A DNA stretch of 64,000 nucleotides from Marinimicrococcus sp033875255 (GTDB taxonomy: Bacteria; Pseudomonadota; Alphaproteobacteria; Geminicoccales; Geminicoccaceae), in NCBI GenBank assembly GCA_033875255.1, contig JAWZSN010000003.1, forward strand, positions 1 to 64,000, in the 5' to 3' direction. A program made the translations under genes and the position numbers. Below are positions 6,980 through 15,710 of this stretch, one piece after another (position 1 is the first letter of the stretch; each line of letters begins with the position of its first letter). The notes under the pieces were generated by a model that was given only the letters and a program-made list of their open reading frames with translations, searched no databases and had not been told where the DNA came from.

Positions 6980-8332
6980 ATGACCGAGCAGCTTTCCGTG
7001 GTCGTCCTCGCCGCCGGCAAGGGCACCAGGATGAAAAACGGCCTTGCCAAGGTGCTGCACCCGCTGGCAGCCCGGCCACTCATCGCCCACGTGCTGGGGG
7101 TGGCCGGCGAGCTCGGTGCGGGGCGCCTCGTGGTCGTGCTGGGCCCGAACATGGAGGAGGTGCGCAGCGAAGTCGAGCGGTGCGCACCCGACGCCCGCTT
7201 CGCCATCCAGGACCCGCCGCTGGGCACCGGGCATGCCCTGCAGGCGGCGCTGGACGAGCTGCCGGCGCGCGGCACGGTGCTGGTGCTCTATGGCGACACG
7301 CCGCTGATCACCGCCCCCACGCTGAGCGCCCTGGTCGAGCGCCGTCGCGAGAGCGGCGCGGCGGTCTCGGTGCTGGGCATGGCGCCGCCCGACCCCGGCG
7401 GCTACGGGCGCCTGCGCTTCGAGGGCGAGGAGCTCGCCGAGCTGGTCGAGGAGCGGCATGCCGACGAGCATCTCAAGCGCGCGGCCTTGTGCAATTCCGG
7501 CGTCATGGCCTTCGACGCGGCGCGCCTGCGCGAACTGCTGGAGGCCTTGCCGCTGCGCCGGGACAAGAACGAGTATTATCTGACCGACGCGGTGGCGCTG
7601 GCGCGCCAGCGCGGCTGGTCGTGCCGGGCCGCCGAGGGACCATGGCAGGAGGGCCTCGGCATCAACTCGCAAGGCCAGCTGGCAGCCGCCGAGGCGATTT
7701 TCCAGCAGCGCCGTCGCCATGCGCTGCTGGAAGCGGGCGTGGTGATGCGGGCGCCCGAGACGGTGCACCTCGCCGCCGACACGGTGATCGAGCCCGGCGC
7801 CTTCATCGAGCCCTATGTGGTGTTCGGGCCCGGCGTGCGGGTCGAGGCCGGGGCGGTGGTCCACTCCTTCAGCCATCTCGAGGAAGCGAGCCTCGCCGCC
7901 GGGGCCAATGTCGGGCCGTTCGCGCGGCTGCGGCCGGGCAGCCGGCTCGAGGAGGGCGCCAAGGTCGGCAACTTCGTCGAGCTCAAGAACGCCACGCTCG
8001 AGGCCGGCGCCAAGGTCAACCATCTGAGCTATGTGGGCGATGCGTCGGTCGGCCGGCGCGCCAATGTCGGGGCCGGCACCATCACCTGCAACTATGACGG
8101 CTTCGGCAAGCACCGCACCGACATCGGCGAGGGCGCGTTCATCGGCTCGAACAGCGCGCTGGTGGCGCCGGTGCGGGTCGGCCGCGGCGCGATCGTGGGC
8201 GCCGGCAGCACCATCGTCCACAACGTCCCGGACGATGCGGTGGCGATCGCCCGCACCGCGCAGGCCATCAAGGAGGGCCGGGCGCCGCGGATGCGCGAGC
8301 AGCTCAAGCGCCGCAAGGAGCAGCAAAGCTGA
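6980..8332 (+). CDS. glmU: Bifunctional GlmU: glucosamine-1-phosphate acetyltransferase / UDP-GlcNAc pyrophosphorylase
   Basis: A 450-residue cytosolic enzyme making UDP-N-acetylglucosamine for peptidoglycan and lipid A. The N-terminal nucleotidyltransferase domain (about 1-225) has the signature LAAGKGTRMKN followed by KVLHPL and the uridyl-site GTGHAL. The C-terminal left-handed beta-helix (about 250-440) shows hexapeptide repeats and the acetyltransferase region NFVELKNATLEAGAKVNHLSY, with NYDGFGKHRT. Length matches typical GlmU. In many bacteria glmS follows glmU, but here the next gene encodes a TPR protein, so glmS must be elsewhere. Confidence 0.96.
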   Translation: MTEQLSVVVLAAGKGTRMKNGLAKVLHPLAARPLIAHVLGVAGELGAGRLVVVLGPNMEEVRSEVERCAPDARFAIQDPPLGTGHALQAALDELPARGTVLVLYGDTPLITAPTLSALVERRRESGAAVSVLGMAPPDPGGYGRLRFEGEELAELVEERHADEHLKRAALCNSGVMAFDAARLRELLEALPLRRDKNEYYLTDAVALARQRGWSCRAAEGPWQEGLGINSQGQLAAAEAIFQQRRRHALLEAGVVMRAPETVHLAADTVIEPGAFIEPYVVFGPGVRVEAGAVVHSFSHLEEASLAAGANVGPFARLRPGSRLEEGAKVGNFVELKNATLEAGAKVNHLSYVGDASVGRRANVGAGTITCNYDGFGKHRTDIGEGAFIGSNSALVAPVRVGRGAIVGAGSTIVHNVPDDAVAIARTAQAIKEGRAPRMREQLKRRKEQQS

Positions 8333-8402
8333 GCGTACCCCTCTTCTATCGCGCAGCCTCGCATGGCATAGCGGGCACAAGTCCGTTTGAGGGAGGACGC
8401 CG

Positions 8403-9497
8403 ATGCTCAGGGTAATCCTGGCGGCGCTGTGGCTCGCCTGCAGTGCGGCACCGCTCCACGCCGATGCCATCGACGACGTGGAGGCGGGTAACGAGTCGTT
8501 CCACGGCGCGCGATACCAAGAGGCGATCGATGCCTTCACCCGGGCGATCGAGAGCGGCGAGCTCGGCGAGGAGGCGCTGGTGATCGCGCTCAATAATCGC
8601 GGCGTCACCTTCAACGAGATCGGCGACTACGACCAGGCGGTAGCCGACTATCGCGAGGCGCTGCGGCTCAAGCCCGGCGATCCCACGGCGCGCAAAAATC
8701 TCAGGGTGGCGCTGACCATGCGCGGCGTGACCCGCGCCAATATCGGCGACACCGAGCGGGCGATGGAGGACTACGCGGCCGCCATCGAGGCCGAGCCGGA
8801 AAGTGCCCGGCCCTGGCTGCGGCGCGCCCAGCTGCACCTGCAGCGCCAGGACCGCGAGGCGGCTCTGGCCGATCTGCAGGCCGCCTCGGCCCGCGATCCC
8901 TCCGACCCCGACGTCCGCCTGCTCATGGCCGACATCCGCGAGCGGCTCGACGGCGATGCGCCGGGCGAGGCGGCTCCGGCTGCCGCCGAGCCTGCCATGC
9001 AGGCCGAGGCACCGGCGCCGTCCGCCACGCCGGAGCCCGCGGCCGGCGATCCGGCTGCCGTGCCGGAGTCTGCCGCCGAGCTGCCCGAGGCGGCACCCGA
9101 GCCCGCCGCCGAAGCACCTGAGGTCGAGCTGCCGGAGGCAGCGCCCGGGGCCGTCGAGCCGGCGCCGGAGAGGGTCGTGGAGCCCGCGGTGCCGGCGCGG
9201 CGCGCCGATCCCGCAGCTGCGGCGGAGCAGCCGGCGTCAGAGTCGGCACCAGAGCCTGCAATGGATCCGGCGCCCGAGCCGGCCCCGGCGGCGGCGGAGG
9301 AGGGTGCCGCCTACCGGGCGACGGGGGCGGTCTATCTGCGCGCCGGGCCCGACAACGAGGCGGCGCCGCTCGGCACCCTGGTCGCCGGGGAAATCGTCGC
9401 CGTGCTCGGCGAGGAGCGCGGCTGGCTGCGGCTCCGCCGCAAGGACGGCACGGTGGGCTATGTCTACCGGCGCTGGCTGACGCCCGAAGGGAACTGA
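8403..9497 (+). CDS. Exported TPR protein with Ala/Pro/Glu linker and C-terminal SH3 domain
   Basis: A 364-residue protein in three parts. Residues 1-21 look like a signal peptide (MLRVILAALWLACSAAPLHA). Residues about 25-185 form roughly four TPR-like units with the expected spacing (for example ALNNRGVTFNEIGDYDQAVADYREALRLKP). Residues about 190-300 are a low-complexity linker of Ala, Pro and Glu repeats (AAPEPAAEAPE type). Residues about 300-360 form a bacterial SH3 domain (VYLRAGPDNEAAPLGTLVAGE...VGYVYRRWL). SH3b domains often bind cell-wall material, so a periplasmic envelope scaffold role is inferred. The ATG at 8403 follows GGGAGGACGCCG. No specific partner is recognisable. Confidence 0.8.
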   Translation: MLRVILAALWLACSAAPLHADAIDDVEAGNESFHGARYQEAIDAFTRAIESGELGEEALVIALNNRGVTFNEIGDYDQAVADYREALRLKPGDPTARKNLRVALTMRGVTRANIGDTERAMEDYAAAIEAEPESARPWLRRAQLHLQRQDREAALADLQAASARDPSDPDVRLLMADIRERLDGDAPGEAAPAAAEPAMQAEAPAPSATPEPAAGDPAAVPESAAELPEAAPEPAAEAPEVELPEAAPGAVEPAPERVVEPAVPARRADPAAAAEQPASESAPEPAMDPAPEPAPAAAEEGAAYRATGAVYLRAGPDNEAAPLGTLVAGEIVAVLGEERGWLRLRRKDGTVGYVYRRWLTPEGN

Positions 9498-9661
9498 GGC
9501 AAGCGGGTGACATGCCCGACTCGAGGTTGACCTTCTTTTGTAATGTTCCCGCTCAGGCGCAAATCCCTGCGGACTCGTGGTGCGCTTTTTGTTAAAGTTG
9601 TGGATGAGGTTGGACGGCATAGCAGCGGGCGGACGGGGGAGAAGCGTGAGCGAGGAACGCG

Positions 9662-10915
9662 GTGCACGGCGCGGCTGCTGAGGTCGCGCGGGAGTGGGGG
9701 CCGATACGGCTTCTCGCCCTGCTAATTCTGCTGGCAGGTGCGTTCCTGCCGGCGGTGCCCGTGCTGGCAGCGCCACAGCTCACCTCGATCGTCGTGGATC
9801 ACCAGACCGGCAAGGTGATCTCGGCCGACGATGCGGACAAGGTGAACTATCCGGCCTCGCTCACCAAGATGATGACGCTCTACCTCGCCTTCGAGGCGCT
9901 GGAGGGCGGCAAGATCAGCCTCAAAAAGCAGCTCCAGGTGTCGCGCCACGCGGCCTCGATGCCGCCCTCCAAGCTGGGTCTCAAGCCCGGCTCGACGATC
10001 ACCCTCGACGACGCCATCCAGGCGCTGGCGGTGAAGTCGGCCAACGACGTGGCCGTGGTGGTGGCGGAGGCGCTGGGCGGCAGCGAGACGCGCTTTGCCC
10101 AGCTCATGACCCGCAAGGCGCGAGCGCTCGGCATGAAGCGCACCACCTTCATGAACGCGTCCGGCCTGCCCAACATCAAGCAGCGCACGACCGCGCGCGA
10201 CATGGTGGTCCTGGCGCGCCGGCTGATCCGCGACTACCCGCAATATTATTCCTACTTCTCGCTCGCCCGCTTCACCCACCGCGGCCGCACCTACGCCAAC
10301 CACAACCGCCTGCTGGCCTCCTATGCCGGCATGGACGGGCTCAAGACCGGCTATATCCGGGCCTCGGGCTACAATCTCGCATCCTCGGCGGTGCGCGACG
10401 GCAGGCGGCTGGTGGCGGTGGTGCTGGGCGGCTCGAGCTCGGGCGCGCGCAACAGGGCGATGGCCCGGATTCTCGACGAGGCCTTCGAGAAGGTGCGCAG
10501 CCTGCCGCTGGTGGCCGAGGCAGCGCCCGACCTGCCGGCAGCCCGCCCGCCGCTGGCGACCCGCGAGGCGCCGCCGCCCCGCCCGCCGGTGACTGCCGGG
10601 GGCGAGGTCGTGGTGGCCTCGCTCGGACCCGCGCCGGTCTCCGCCTCCGACAATCCCTATGCCGTGCAGGTGGGCGCCTTCAGCCGCCAGGACGCGGCGC
10701 AGCGGGCGGCCGAGGCGGTGCTCGCCAAGGCGCCGGCCCTGCTGCGCGGCTCCGACATCCTCGTGACCCGCTCGCCGGTGCGCCGCACGCTCTACGCGGC
10801 GCGCTTCGTCGGCTTTGGCAGGGCGGATGCGGAGCGAGTCTGCGACGGCCTGAAGAAGCGCCGCCAGGACTGCCTGGTGGTCAAGATGGAGCCGGTCGAG
10901 ATCGGCTCGGACTGA
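9662..10915 (+). CDS. D-alanyl-D-alanine carboxypeptidase (S11, DacA/DacF type) with SPOR domain
   Basis: A 417-residue penicillin-binding protein that trims peptidoglycan stem peptides in the periplasm. A hydrophobic export segment spans about 17-37 (LLALLILLAGAFLPAVPVLA). The three active-site motifs are SLTK (S66, K69), SAN near residue 122 and KTG in MDGLKTGYI near 225. From about residue 335 there is a SPOR domain (PYAVQVGAFSRQDAAQRAAEA), which binds denuded septal glycan, so a role at the division site is likely. I use the GTG at 9662, preceded by GAGGAA, because a stop lies just upstream in frame (9647-9649) and no ATG precedes the active site. It converges on thiL. Confidence 0.9.
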   Translation: MHGAAAEVAREWGPIRLLALLILLAGAFLPAVPVLAAPQLTSIVVDHQTGKVISADDADKVNYPASLTKMMTLYLAFEALEGGKISLKKQLQVSRHAASMPPSKLGLKPGSTITLDDAIQALAVKSANDVAVVVAEALGGSETRFAQLMTRKARALGMKRTTFMNASGLPNIKQRTTARDMVVLARRLIRDYPQYYSYFSLARFTHRGRTYANHNRLLASYAGMDGLKTGYIRASGYNLASSAVRDGRRLVAVVLGGSSSGARNRAMARILDEAFEKVRSLPLVAEAAPDLPAARPPLATREAPPPRPPVTAGGEVVVASLGPAPVSASDNPYAVQVGAFSRQDAAQRAAEAVLAKAPALLRGSDILVTRSPVRRTLYAARFVGFGRADAERVCDGLKKRRQDCLVVKMEPVEIGSD

Positions 10916-10927
10916 GCCGCCGGCTCA
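10913..10927. repeat. Palindrome carrying both convergent stop codons (dacA-like and thiL)
   Basis: TGAGCC-GCC-GGCTCA is a perfect 6-bp stem with a 3-base loop. Its left TGA is the stop of the carboxypeptidase gene and its right end is the stop of thiL on the other strand. It may act as a bidirectional end-of-transcript hairpin, but there is no U-tract, so terminator activity is only a possibility. Confidence 0.5.
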
Positions 10928-11887
10928 AAAGTGGCGCCAGCCGAGGCTGGCCGGCGGGCTCGCCGGCCGCCCGTCGCTGCCCAGGAGCTGGAGGCCCGGC
11001 TCGGCGGTGAGCCGCCCGATGCGGGTCACGGCCAGGCCGATGCGGTGACCGGCGGCCTTGACCTCGGCTTCCTTGGCCGGCGGTGCGGCAAACAGCAGCT
11101 CGTAGTCGTCGCCACCGCCCAGCGCGCAGTCCATCGCGCCCGGCATGGCCCGCGCCGCGTCGCTCAGCGGCAGCCGGGCGGGATCGACCAGCGCGCCAAC
11201 GCCCGAGGCCGCCATGATGTGGCCGAGATCGGCCAGCAGGCCGTCGGAGACGTCGAGGGCGGCCGTGGCAATGCCGCGCAGCGCCTCGCCCAGCGCCAGG
11301 CGCGGCTGCGGCGTGCGGTAGCGGCCGGCCAGCGCCAGCGCCTCGTCCTCGGTGGTGGCGAGGCCGCGCAGGACGCGCAGGCCGAGCGCCGCATCGCCCA
11401 GCGTGCCCGAGACGAAGAGAAGGTCGCCCGGCCGGGCGCCATTGCGGCGCAAAGCCTCGCCCGCGGGCACGGCGCCCAGGATGGTGAGGCTCAAGACCAG
11501 CGGCCCCGTGGTCGAGACCGTGTCGCCGCCGACCAGCGACAGGCCGAACCTCTCCTGGTCGCGCGCCAGGCCAGCGGCGAAAAGCTCCAGCCACGCATCA
11601 CCGATGCCGGCAGGCCGCGCAATCGCCGTCAGGTAGGCCAGCGGCCGCGCCCCCATGGCGGCGAGGTCGGAGAGATTGACCCGCAGCAGCTTGCCGGCGA
11701 TCAGGTCGGCCGGGTCATCCTCGAGGAAATGCACGCCTGCCACCATGGCGTCCTTGGCGACCACCAGCTGGTGGCCGGCCGGCAGGTCGAGCAGGGCGGC
11801 ATCGTCGGCGAGATCGAGCGCACCGGGGCAGCCGCGCGCCAAAGGGCGCAGCAGGCGGCCGATGAAGTCGAACTCGCCGAGGCTCAC
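10925..11887 (-). CDS. thiL: Thiamine-monophosphate kinase
   Basis: A 320-residue ATP-dependent kinase that makes thiamine diphosphate, the last step of the cofactor pathway. It shows the PurM-like fold motifs GEFDFIGRL, DDAALLDLP, NLSDLAAMGARP, GGDTV and DVSDGLLADLGHI, plus the late GGGDDYELLFA. The start is GTG at 11887, whose GTGA overlaps the nusB stop, so translation is coupled to nusB. A nusB-thiL pair is common in alphaproteobacteria. Confidence 0.94.
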   Translation of the reverse strand: MSLGEFDFIGRLLRPLARGCPGALDLADDAALLDLPAGHQLVVAKDAMVAGVHFLEDDPADLIAGKLLRVNLSDLAAMGARPLAYLTAIARPAGIGDAWLELFAAGLARDQERFGLSLVGGDTVSTTGPLVLSLTILGAVPAGEALRRNGARPGDLLFVSGTLGDAALGLRVLRGLATTEDEALALAGRYRTPQPRLALGEALRGIATAALDVSDGLLADLGHIMAASGVGALVDPARLPLSDAARAMPGAMDCALGGGDDYELLFAAPPAKEAEVKAAGHRIGLAVTRIGRLTAEPGLQLLGSDGRPASPPASLGWRHF

Positions 11888-12372
11888 AGCGCCGCTCCGG
11901 GCTCGCGCAGCTGCGGCGCCAGCCGGTCGAGCACGGCGTTCACGAAGGCCGGCTCGCCGTTGGTGAAGAACAGGTGGGCGAGCTCGACATACTCGTTGAT
12001 CACCACCTTGACCGGCACGTCGGTCTTCTCGGCCAGCTCGAAAGCGCCCGCGCGCAGCAGGGCGCGGACCAGATAGCCGCAGCGGCGCAGGCTCCAGCCC
12101 TCGGCGAGAGCCGCCTCGATGGCCGGATCGAGCCGCTCGCAGGCGCCGGCCGTACCGGTCACGAGAAGCTCGAACCACTGCTTGTCGACACGCGGCGAGG
12201 GCAGCTCGGCCTCGAGCGGCTCGAGGATGGCGGGCAGCCGGTGATCGAGGAACTCGCGCGCCACCTGCTGCGGGTCGGCGCCGTTGAGCTCGATCTGGTA
12301 GAGCGCCTGGATCGCCGCGAAACGCGCCGCCCGGCGGCGGTTGATGCCCTGGTCGCGGGGCGGCCTGCTCAT
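11884..12372 (-). CDS. nusB: Transcription antitermination factor NusB
   Basis: A 162-residue, all-helical RNA-binding protein that joins NusE (S10) at boxA to antiterminate rRNA transcription. Family signatures are ARFAAIQALYQIE near residue 16, EKTDVPVKVVINEYVELAH and GEPAFVNAVLDRLA at the end. Its ATGA start overlaps the ribH stop. Placement between ribH and thiL is the standard arrangement. Confidence 0.95.
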   Translation of the reverse strand: MSRPPRDQGINRRRAARFAAIQALYQIELNGADPQQVAREFLDHRLPAILEPLEAELPSPRVDKQWFELLVTGTAGACERLDPAIEAALAEGWSLRRCGYLVRALLRAGAFELAEKTDVPVKVVINEYVELAHLFFTNGEPAFVNAVLDRLAPQLREPGAAL

Positions 12373-12845
12373 GCCGCGCGCTCCAGCCGGCGGCGCAGCG
12401 CCACCAGCGAGAGGGCCGCCAGGGCGGCGTGCCCGCCCTTGTCCTGGCGGGCCGGATCGGCCCGCTCGAGCGCCTGCTCCATGTTCTCCACCGTGAGGAT
12501 GCCGTTGCCGATGGCGGCTCGCTCGCGGATGCCCAGATCCATGATGCCGCGGCAGCTGTCGCCGGAGACCAGCTCGTAATGGGTGGTCTCGCCGCGGATC
12601 ACGCAGCCCAGCGCCACGAAGGCGTCGAAGCCGCCGGCGGCGTGGGCCAGGGCGATGGCCGGCGGGATCTCGAGGGCGCCGGGCATGGTCACCAGCTCGA
12701 CACGGGCGCGGTGCCGCTTGAGCACAGCACGGGTGCCCTCGATCAGCATGTCGTTGATGCCGGCGTGGTAGCGGGCCTCGACGATCATGACGCGGGCCGC
12801 CATGGCCGTCTCGATCAGCATGGCGGTGGCAGGCGTGCCGGCCAT
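12369..12845 (-). CDS. ribH: 6,7-dimethyl-8-ribityllumazine synthase
   Basis: A 158-residue enzyme that condenses the pyrimidine and 3,4-dihydroxybutanone-4-phosphate precursors of riboflavin and typically assembles into pentamers or icosahedra. Visible signatures are VTMPGALEIPPAI, ALGCVIRGETTHYE (catalytic His) and GNGILTVENMEQA. It starts on the ATG at 12845, sharing one base with the ribB stop. The C-terminus is slightly extended and basic. Confidence 0.95.
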   Translation of the reverse strand: MAGTPATAMLIETAMAARVMIVEARYHAGINDMLIEGTRAVLKRHRARVELVTMPGALEIPPAIALAHAAGGFDAFVALGCVIRGETTHYELVSGDSCRGIMDLGIRERAAIGNGILTVENMEQALERADPARQDKGGHAALAALSLVALRRRLERAA

Positions 12846-13993
12846 CAGGAGGGCTCCTCGTCGCCGATCGGGCGCGTCTCGACGACCCGGAGATGGTAGC
12901 CCTCGAGGCCGACGATGGTGCGGCCGGCATTGGAGAGCAGGATCATGTCCCTGACCCCCAGATCGCTCAGGATCTGCGCGCCGATTCCGTAGACCCGCAG
13001 GTCGCGCGGCTCCGCCGGCTCGTGGCCGAGCCGCTCGCGCAGCCGGTCGGTGATGCTCTTGGGCGAGGGCTCGCGCAGGATCACCACGACACCGCGGCCG
13101 ACCCGGCCGATCAGCTCCATGGCCCGGTGCAGCTGGTCGCCGCGGCCGCTCTCCCCCTCGCCCAGAAGATCTTCCAGCATGTTGACGGCATGGACGCGCA
13201 CCAGCACCGGCTCGGACGTGGCGATGTCGCCCTTGACCAGCGCCACATGCTCGATCCCGTCCAGCACGTTGACGTAGACCTGCAGGCGGAAGTCGCCGCC
13301 ATAGCGGCTGTGGAAGGCCGAGGCCATGTCGCGCTCGACCAGCCGGTCGTGCTTGAGGCGGTGCTCGATGAGATCGGCGATCTTGCCCACCTTGAGCCCG
13401 TGATGCTGGGCGAAGGCCACGAGATCGGGCAGCCGCGCCATGGTGCCGTCGTCGTTCATGATCTCGCAGATCACGCCCGAGGCATCGAGGCCGGCGAGCC
13501 GCGCGATGTCCACCGCCGCCTCGGTATGGCCGGCGCGCACCAGCACGCCGCCCTCCCGCGCCATGAGCGGGAAGATGTGGCCGGGCGAGACGAGGTCCTG
13601 GCGGCTGCCGGCGGGGTCGATGGCGGCGGCGATGGTGCGCGCGCGGTCGGCCGCCGAGATGCCGGTGGTGACCCCCTCGCGCGCCTCGATGCTCACCGTG
13701 AAGGCGGTCGAGAGGCGCGGCTCGTTGCCCTGGGCCATGAGCGGCAGGCCCAGATGGGTGCAGCGCTGCCGGGTGAGGGCGAGGCAGATCAGGCCGCGGC
13801 CGTGCTTGGCCATGAAGTTGACGGCCTCGGCGTCGCAGAACTGCGCGGGGATGACGAGGTCGCCCTCGTTCTCGCGGTTCTCGTCGTCGACGAGGATGAA
13901 CATCCGGCCTTGCCGCGCGTCCTCGATGATCTCGGAGATCGGCGAGAGGAAGGCGACGTCGGCGGGATCGATCCGGTTCAGGGGCTCAAGCAC
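12845..13993 (-). CDS. ribB: 3,4-dihydroxy-2-butanone-4-phosphate synthase with degenerate GTP cyclohydrolase II-like C-terminus
   Basis: A 382-residue protein. Residues about 10-215 form an intact DHBP synthase, with metal and substrate motifs DDENRENEGDLV and HTEAAVD. Residues about 220-380 resemble GTP cyclohydrolase II, but the three zinc cysteines (normally S-E-C...L-R-C-D-C) are absent. At that place the sequence reads VRVHAVNMLEDLLGEGESG and then GRGDQL, with no cysteine. The C-terminal half therefore cannot be a normal zinc-dependent RibA. This matches the RibBX-type architecture known in proteobacteria, so another ribA is expected elsewhere in the genome. The GTG at 13993 overlaps the end of ribE. 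Confidence 0.9.
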   Translation of the reverse strand: MLEPLNRIDPADVAFLSPISEIIEDARQGRMFILVDDENRENEGDLVIPAQFCDAEAVNFMAKHGRGLICLALTRQRCTHLGLPLMAQGNEPRLSTAFTVSIEAREGVTTGISAADRARTIAAAIDPAGSRQDLVSPGHIFPLMAREGGVLVRAGHTEAAVDIARLAGLDASGVICEIMNDDGTMARLPDLVAFAQHHGLKVGKIADLIEHRLKHDRLVERDMASAFHSRYGGDFRLQVYVNVLDGIEHVALVKGDIATSEPVLVRVHAVNMLEDLLGEGESGRGDQLHRAMELIGRVGRGVVVILREPSPKSITDRLRERLGHEPAEPRDLRVYGIGAQILSDLGVRDMILLSNAGRTIVGLEGYHLRVVETRPIGDEEPS

Positions 13994-14594
13994 GACCGTC
14001 TCCGGGGCTCCTGTGTGCGAGCTGGCGGGCCACGTAGCGCGCCAGCATGTCGGCTTCCAGATTGACGCGGTCGCCGGGGCGGCGGTCGCGCAGCGTGGTG
14101 TGGTTCCAGGTGTGCGGGATAAGCGCCACCTCGAACCAGCCGTCACCCGTCCCGGTGACGGTCAGCGACACGCCGTCGACGGCGATCGATCCCTTCACGG
14201 CTACCATGGGAGCAAGGCTCTCGGGCAGCGAAAAGCGCAGCACGAAGGCGTCACCGGCCGGGGTGGCGGCGAGCATCTCGCCGACCGCATCGGCATGGCC
14301 GAACACCAGATGGCCACCCAGCTCGTCGCCCAGCCGCAGCGAGCGCTCGAGATTGACCCCGTCCCCCTGGCGCCACTGGCCCAGCGTCGTGCGGTCGAGG
14401 GTTTCCGGCGAGACCTGCACGCGAAAGCTGTCGGCGGTCTTCTCGGTCACCGTGAGGCAGACGCCCGAATGGCAGACCGAGGCGCCCAGCTCGAGATCCC
14501 CGAGCGGAAAGCCCGGCACGATCTCCAGCTCCCGCTGCGCGCCATCGCGCACCGACCTGATGGTGCCGACGTGGCTGACGATGCCGGTGAACAT
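13986..14594 (-). CDS. ribE: Riboflavin synthase, alpha subunit
   Basis: A 202-residue enzyme performing the final dismutation of lumazine to riboflavin. It contains two lumazine-binding repeats, MFTGIVSHVGTI at the start and MLARYV about 95 residues later. The first half also has SVCHSGVCLTV and the second half SIAVDGVSLTV, as expected for the trimeric enzyme. The ATG at 14594 is the canonical MFTGI start. It lies 18 bp after ribD and overlaps the ribB start by 8 bp. Confidence 0.95.
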   Translation of the reverse strand: MFTGIVSHVGTIRSVRDGAQRELEIVPGFPLGDLELGASVCHSGVCLTVTEKTADSFRVQVSPETLDRTTLGQWRQGDGVNLERSLRLGDELGGHLVFGHADAVGEMLAATPAGDAFVLRFSLPESLAPMVAVKGSIAVDGVSLTVTGTGDGWFEVALIPHTWNHTTLRDRRPGDRVNLEADMLARYVARQLAHRSPGDGRA

Positions 14595-14612
14595 CTTATA
14601 GGGGATCCAACC

Positions 14613-15710
14613 TCAGGCGGTGGGTTCGAGCAGGGCCAGACGGTCCGACCCCAGCGGCCGCTCCTCGAGAATGCGCCAGCGCCGTGCCTCGGCGAGCCGT
14701 TGCACGCCGAGGCCTGCCACCGCCGCCAGGCCGTCCCCGCCGATCGTGGCGGGTGCCGTCACCAGATAGAGCCGGTCGACGAGCCGGTTGCGCAGCAGGT
14801 CCGTGGCAAGGCTGGCGCCACCTTCGACGAGCAGGCGCGTGATACCGCGTTCCCCCAGATGCGCCAAGCCTTCCGCGAGGCCGTCGCGACCGTCGGCCAG
14901 CACCGGCAGGACCACCGCGCCCTGCGCCTCCAGCGCCGCAACGCGTCCGGCCGGCACCGAGGGGGCGGTCAGCACCCACAAAGGCCAGCGCCGGGCGCTC
15001 GCCACGAGGCGGCTGCCGCAGGACAGGCGCAGCCTCCGGTCGACCACTACCCGGACCGGCGAGCGGTCTTCGAGCCCCGGCAGCCGGCAGGTGAGCTCGG
15101 GATCGTCGGCCAGCGCCGTGCCGCTGCCCACCAGAATGGCGTCGTGGGTGGCCCGCAGCAGATGGCCGTAGCGGCGTGCCTGCTCGCCGGTGATCCACTG
15201 GCTCTCGCCGGTGGCGGTGGCGATGCGCCCGTCCATCGTCTGGGCGATCTTCAGGGCGACCAGCGGCCGGCCGACCCGGGTGCGCATCAAGAAGCCGGCA
15301 TGCGCCCGCTCTGCCTCGGCGGCGAGGCAGCCGGTCGCGACCTCGATGCCCGCCCGGCGGAGCTGCTCGAGGCCGCGACCGCTGACCCGCGGGTCGGGGT
15401 CGATCAGTGCCGCCACCACGCGGCGGATGCCGGCAGCGGCCAGCGCCGACGAGCAGGGCGGGGTGCGGCCGTGATGGGCGCAGGGCTCGAGGGTCACGTA
15501 GGCGGTGGCGCCAGCGGCGGCAGTGCCGGCTTCCGCCAGCGCCACGGGCTCGGCGTGGGGCCGGCCGCCCGGCCGGGTCCAGCCGCGGCCCACCACGACG
15601 CCGTCGCGGACCACCACGCAGCCCACCGCCGGGTTGGGCCACACGCGGCCGAGGCCCCGTGCGCCCAGCGTCAGCGCCAGGCGCATGAAATGCTCGTCGC
15701 GAGCCTTCAT
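14613..15710 (-). CDS. ribD: Bifunctional riboflavin deaminase/reductase RibD
   Basis: A 365-residue protein. The N-terminal deaminase half has the zinc site HAEPVAL (His and Glu) and PCAHHGRTPPCS (two cysteines). The C-terminal reductase half begins near residue 150 (RPLVALKIAQTMDGRIAT) and contains ILVGSGTALADDPELTCR and LLVEGGASLATDLLRNRLVD. It catalyses the second and third steps of the riboflavin branch. Its ATG overlaps the nrdR stop (ATGA), so it is coupled to nrdR. Confidence 0.95.
   Translation of the reverse strand: MKARDEHFMRLALTLGARGLGRVWPNPAVGCVVVRDGVVVGRGWTRPGGRPHAEPVALAEAGTAAAGATAYVTLEPCAHHGRTPPCSSALAAAGIRRVVAALIDPDPRVSGRGLEQLRRAGIEVATGCLAAEAERAHAGFLMRTRVGRPLVALKIAQTMDGRIATATGESQWITGEQARRYGHLLRATHDAILVGSGTALADDPELTCRLPGLEDRSPVRVVVDRRLRLSCGSRLVASARRWPLWVLTAPSVPAGRVAALEAQGAVVLPVLADGRDGLAEGLAHLGERGITRLLVEGGASLATDLLRNRLVDRLYLVTAPATIGGDGLAAVAGLGVQRLAEARRWRILEERPLGSDRLALLEPTA

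Noticed and set aside
12845..14594. FMN riboswitch controlling the rib genes
   Set aside because: The genes overlap or nearly touch, leaving no leader long enough, and no RFN-element sequence was seen upstream of rpiB or nrdR.
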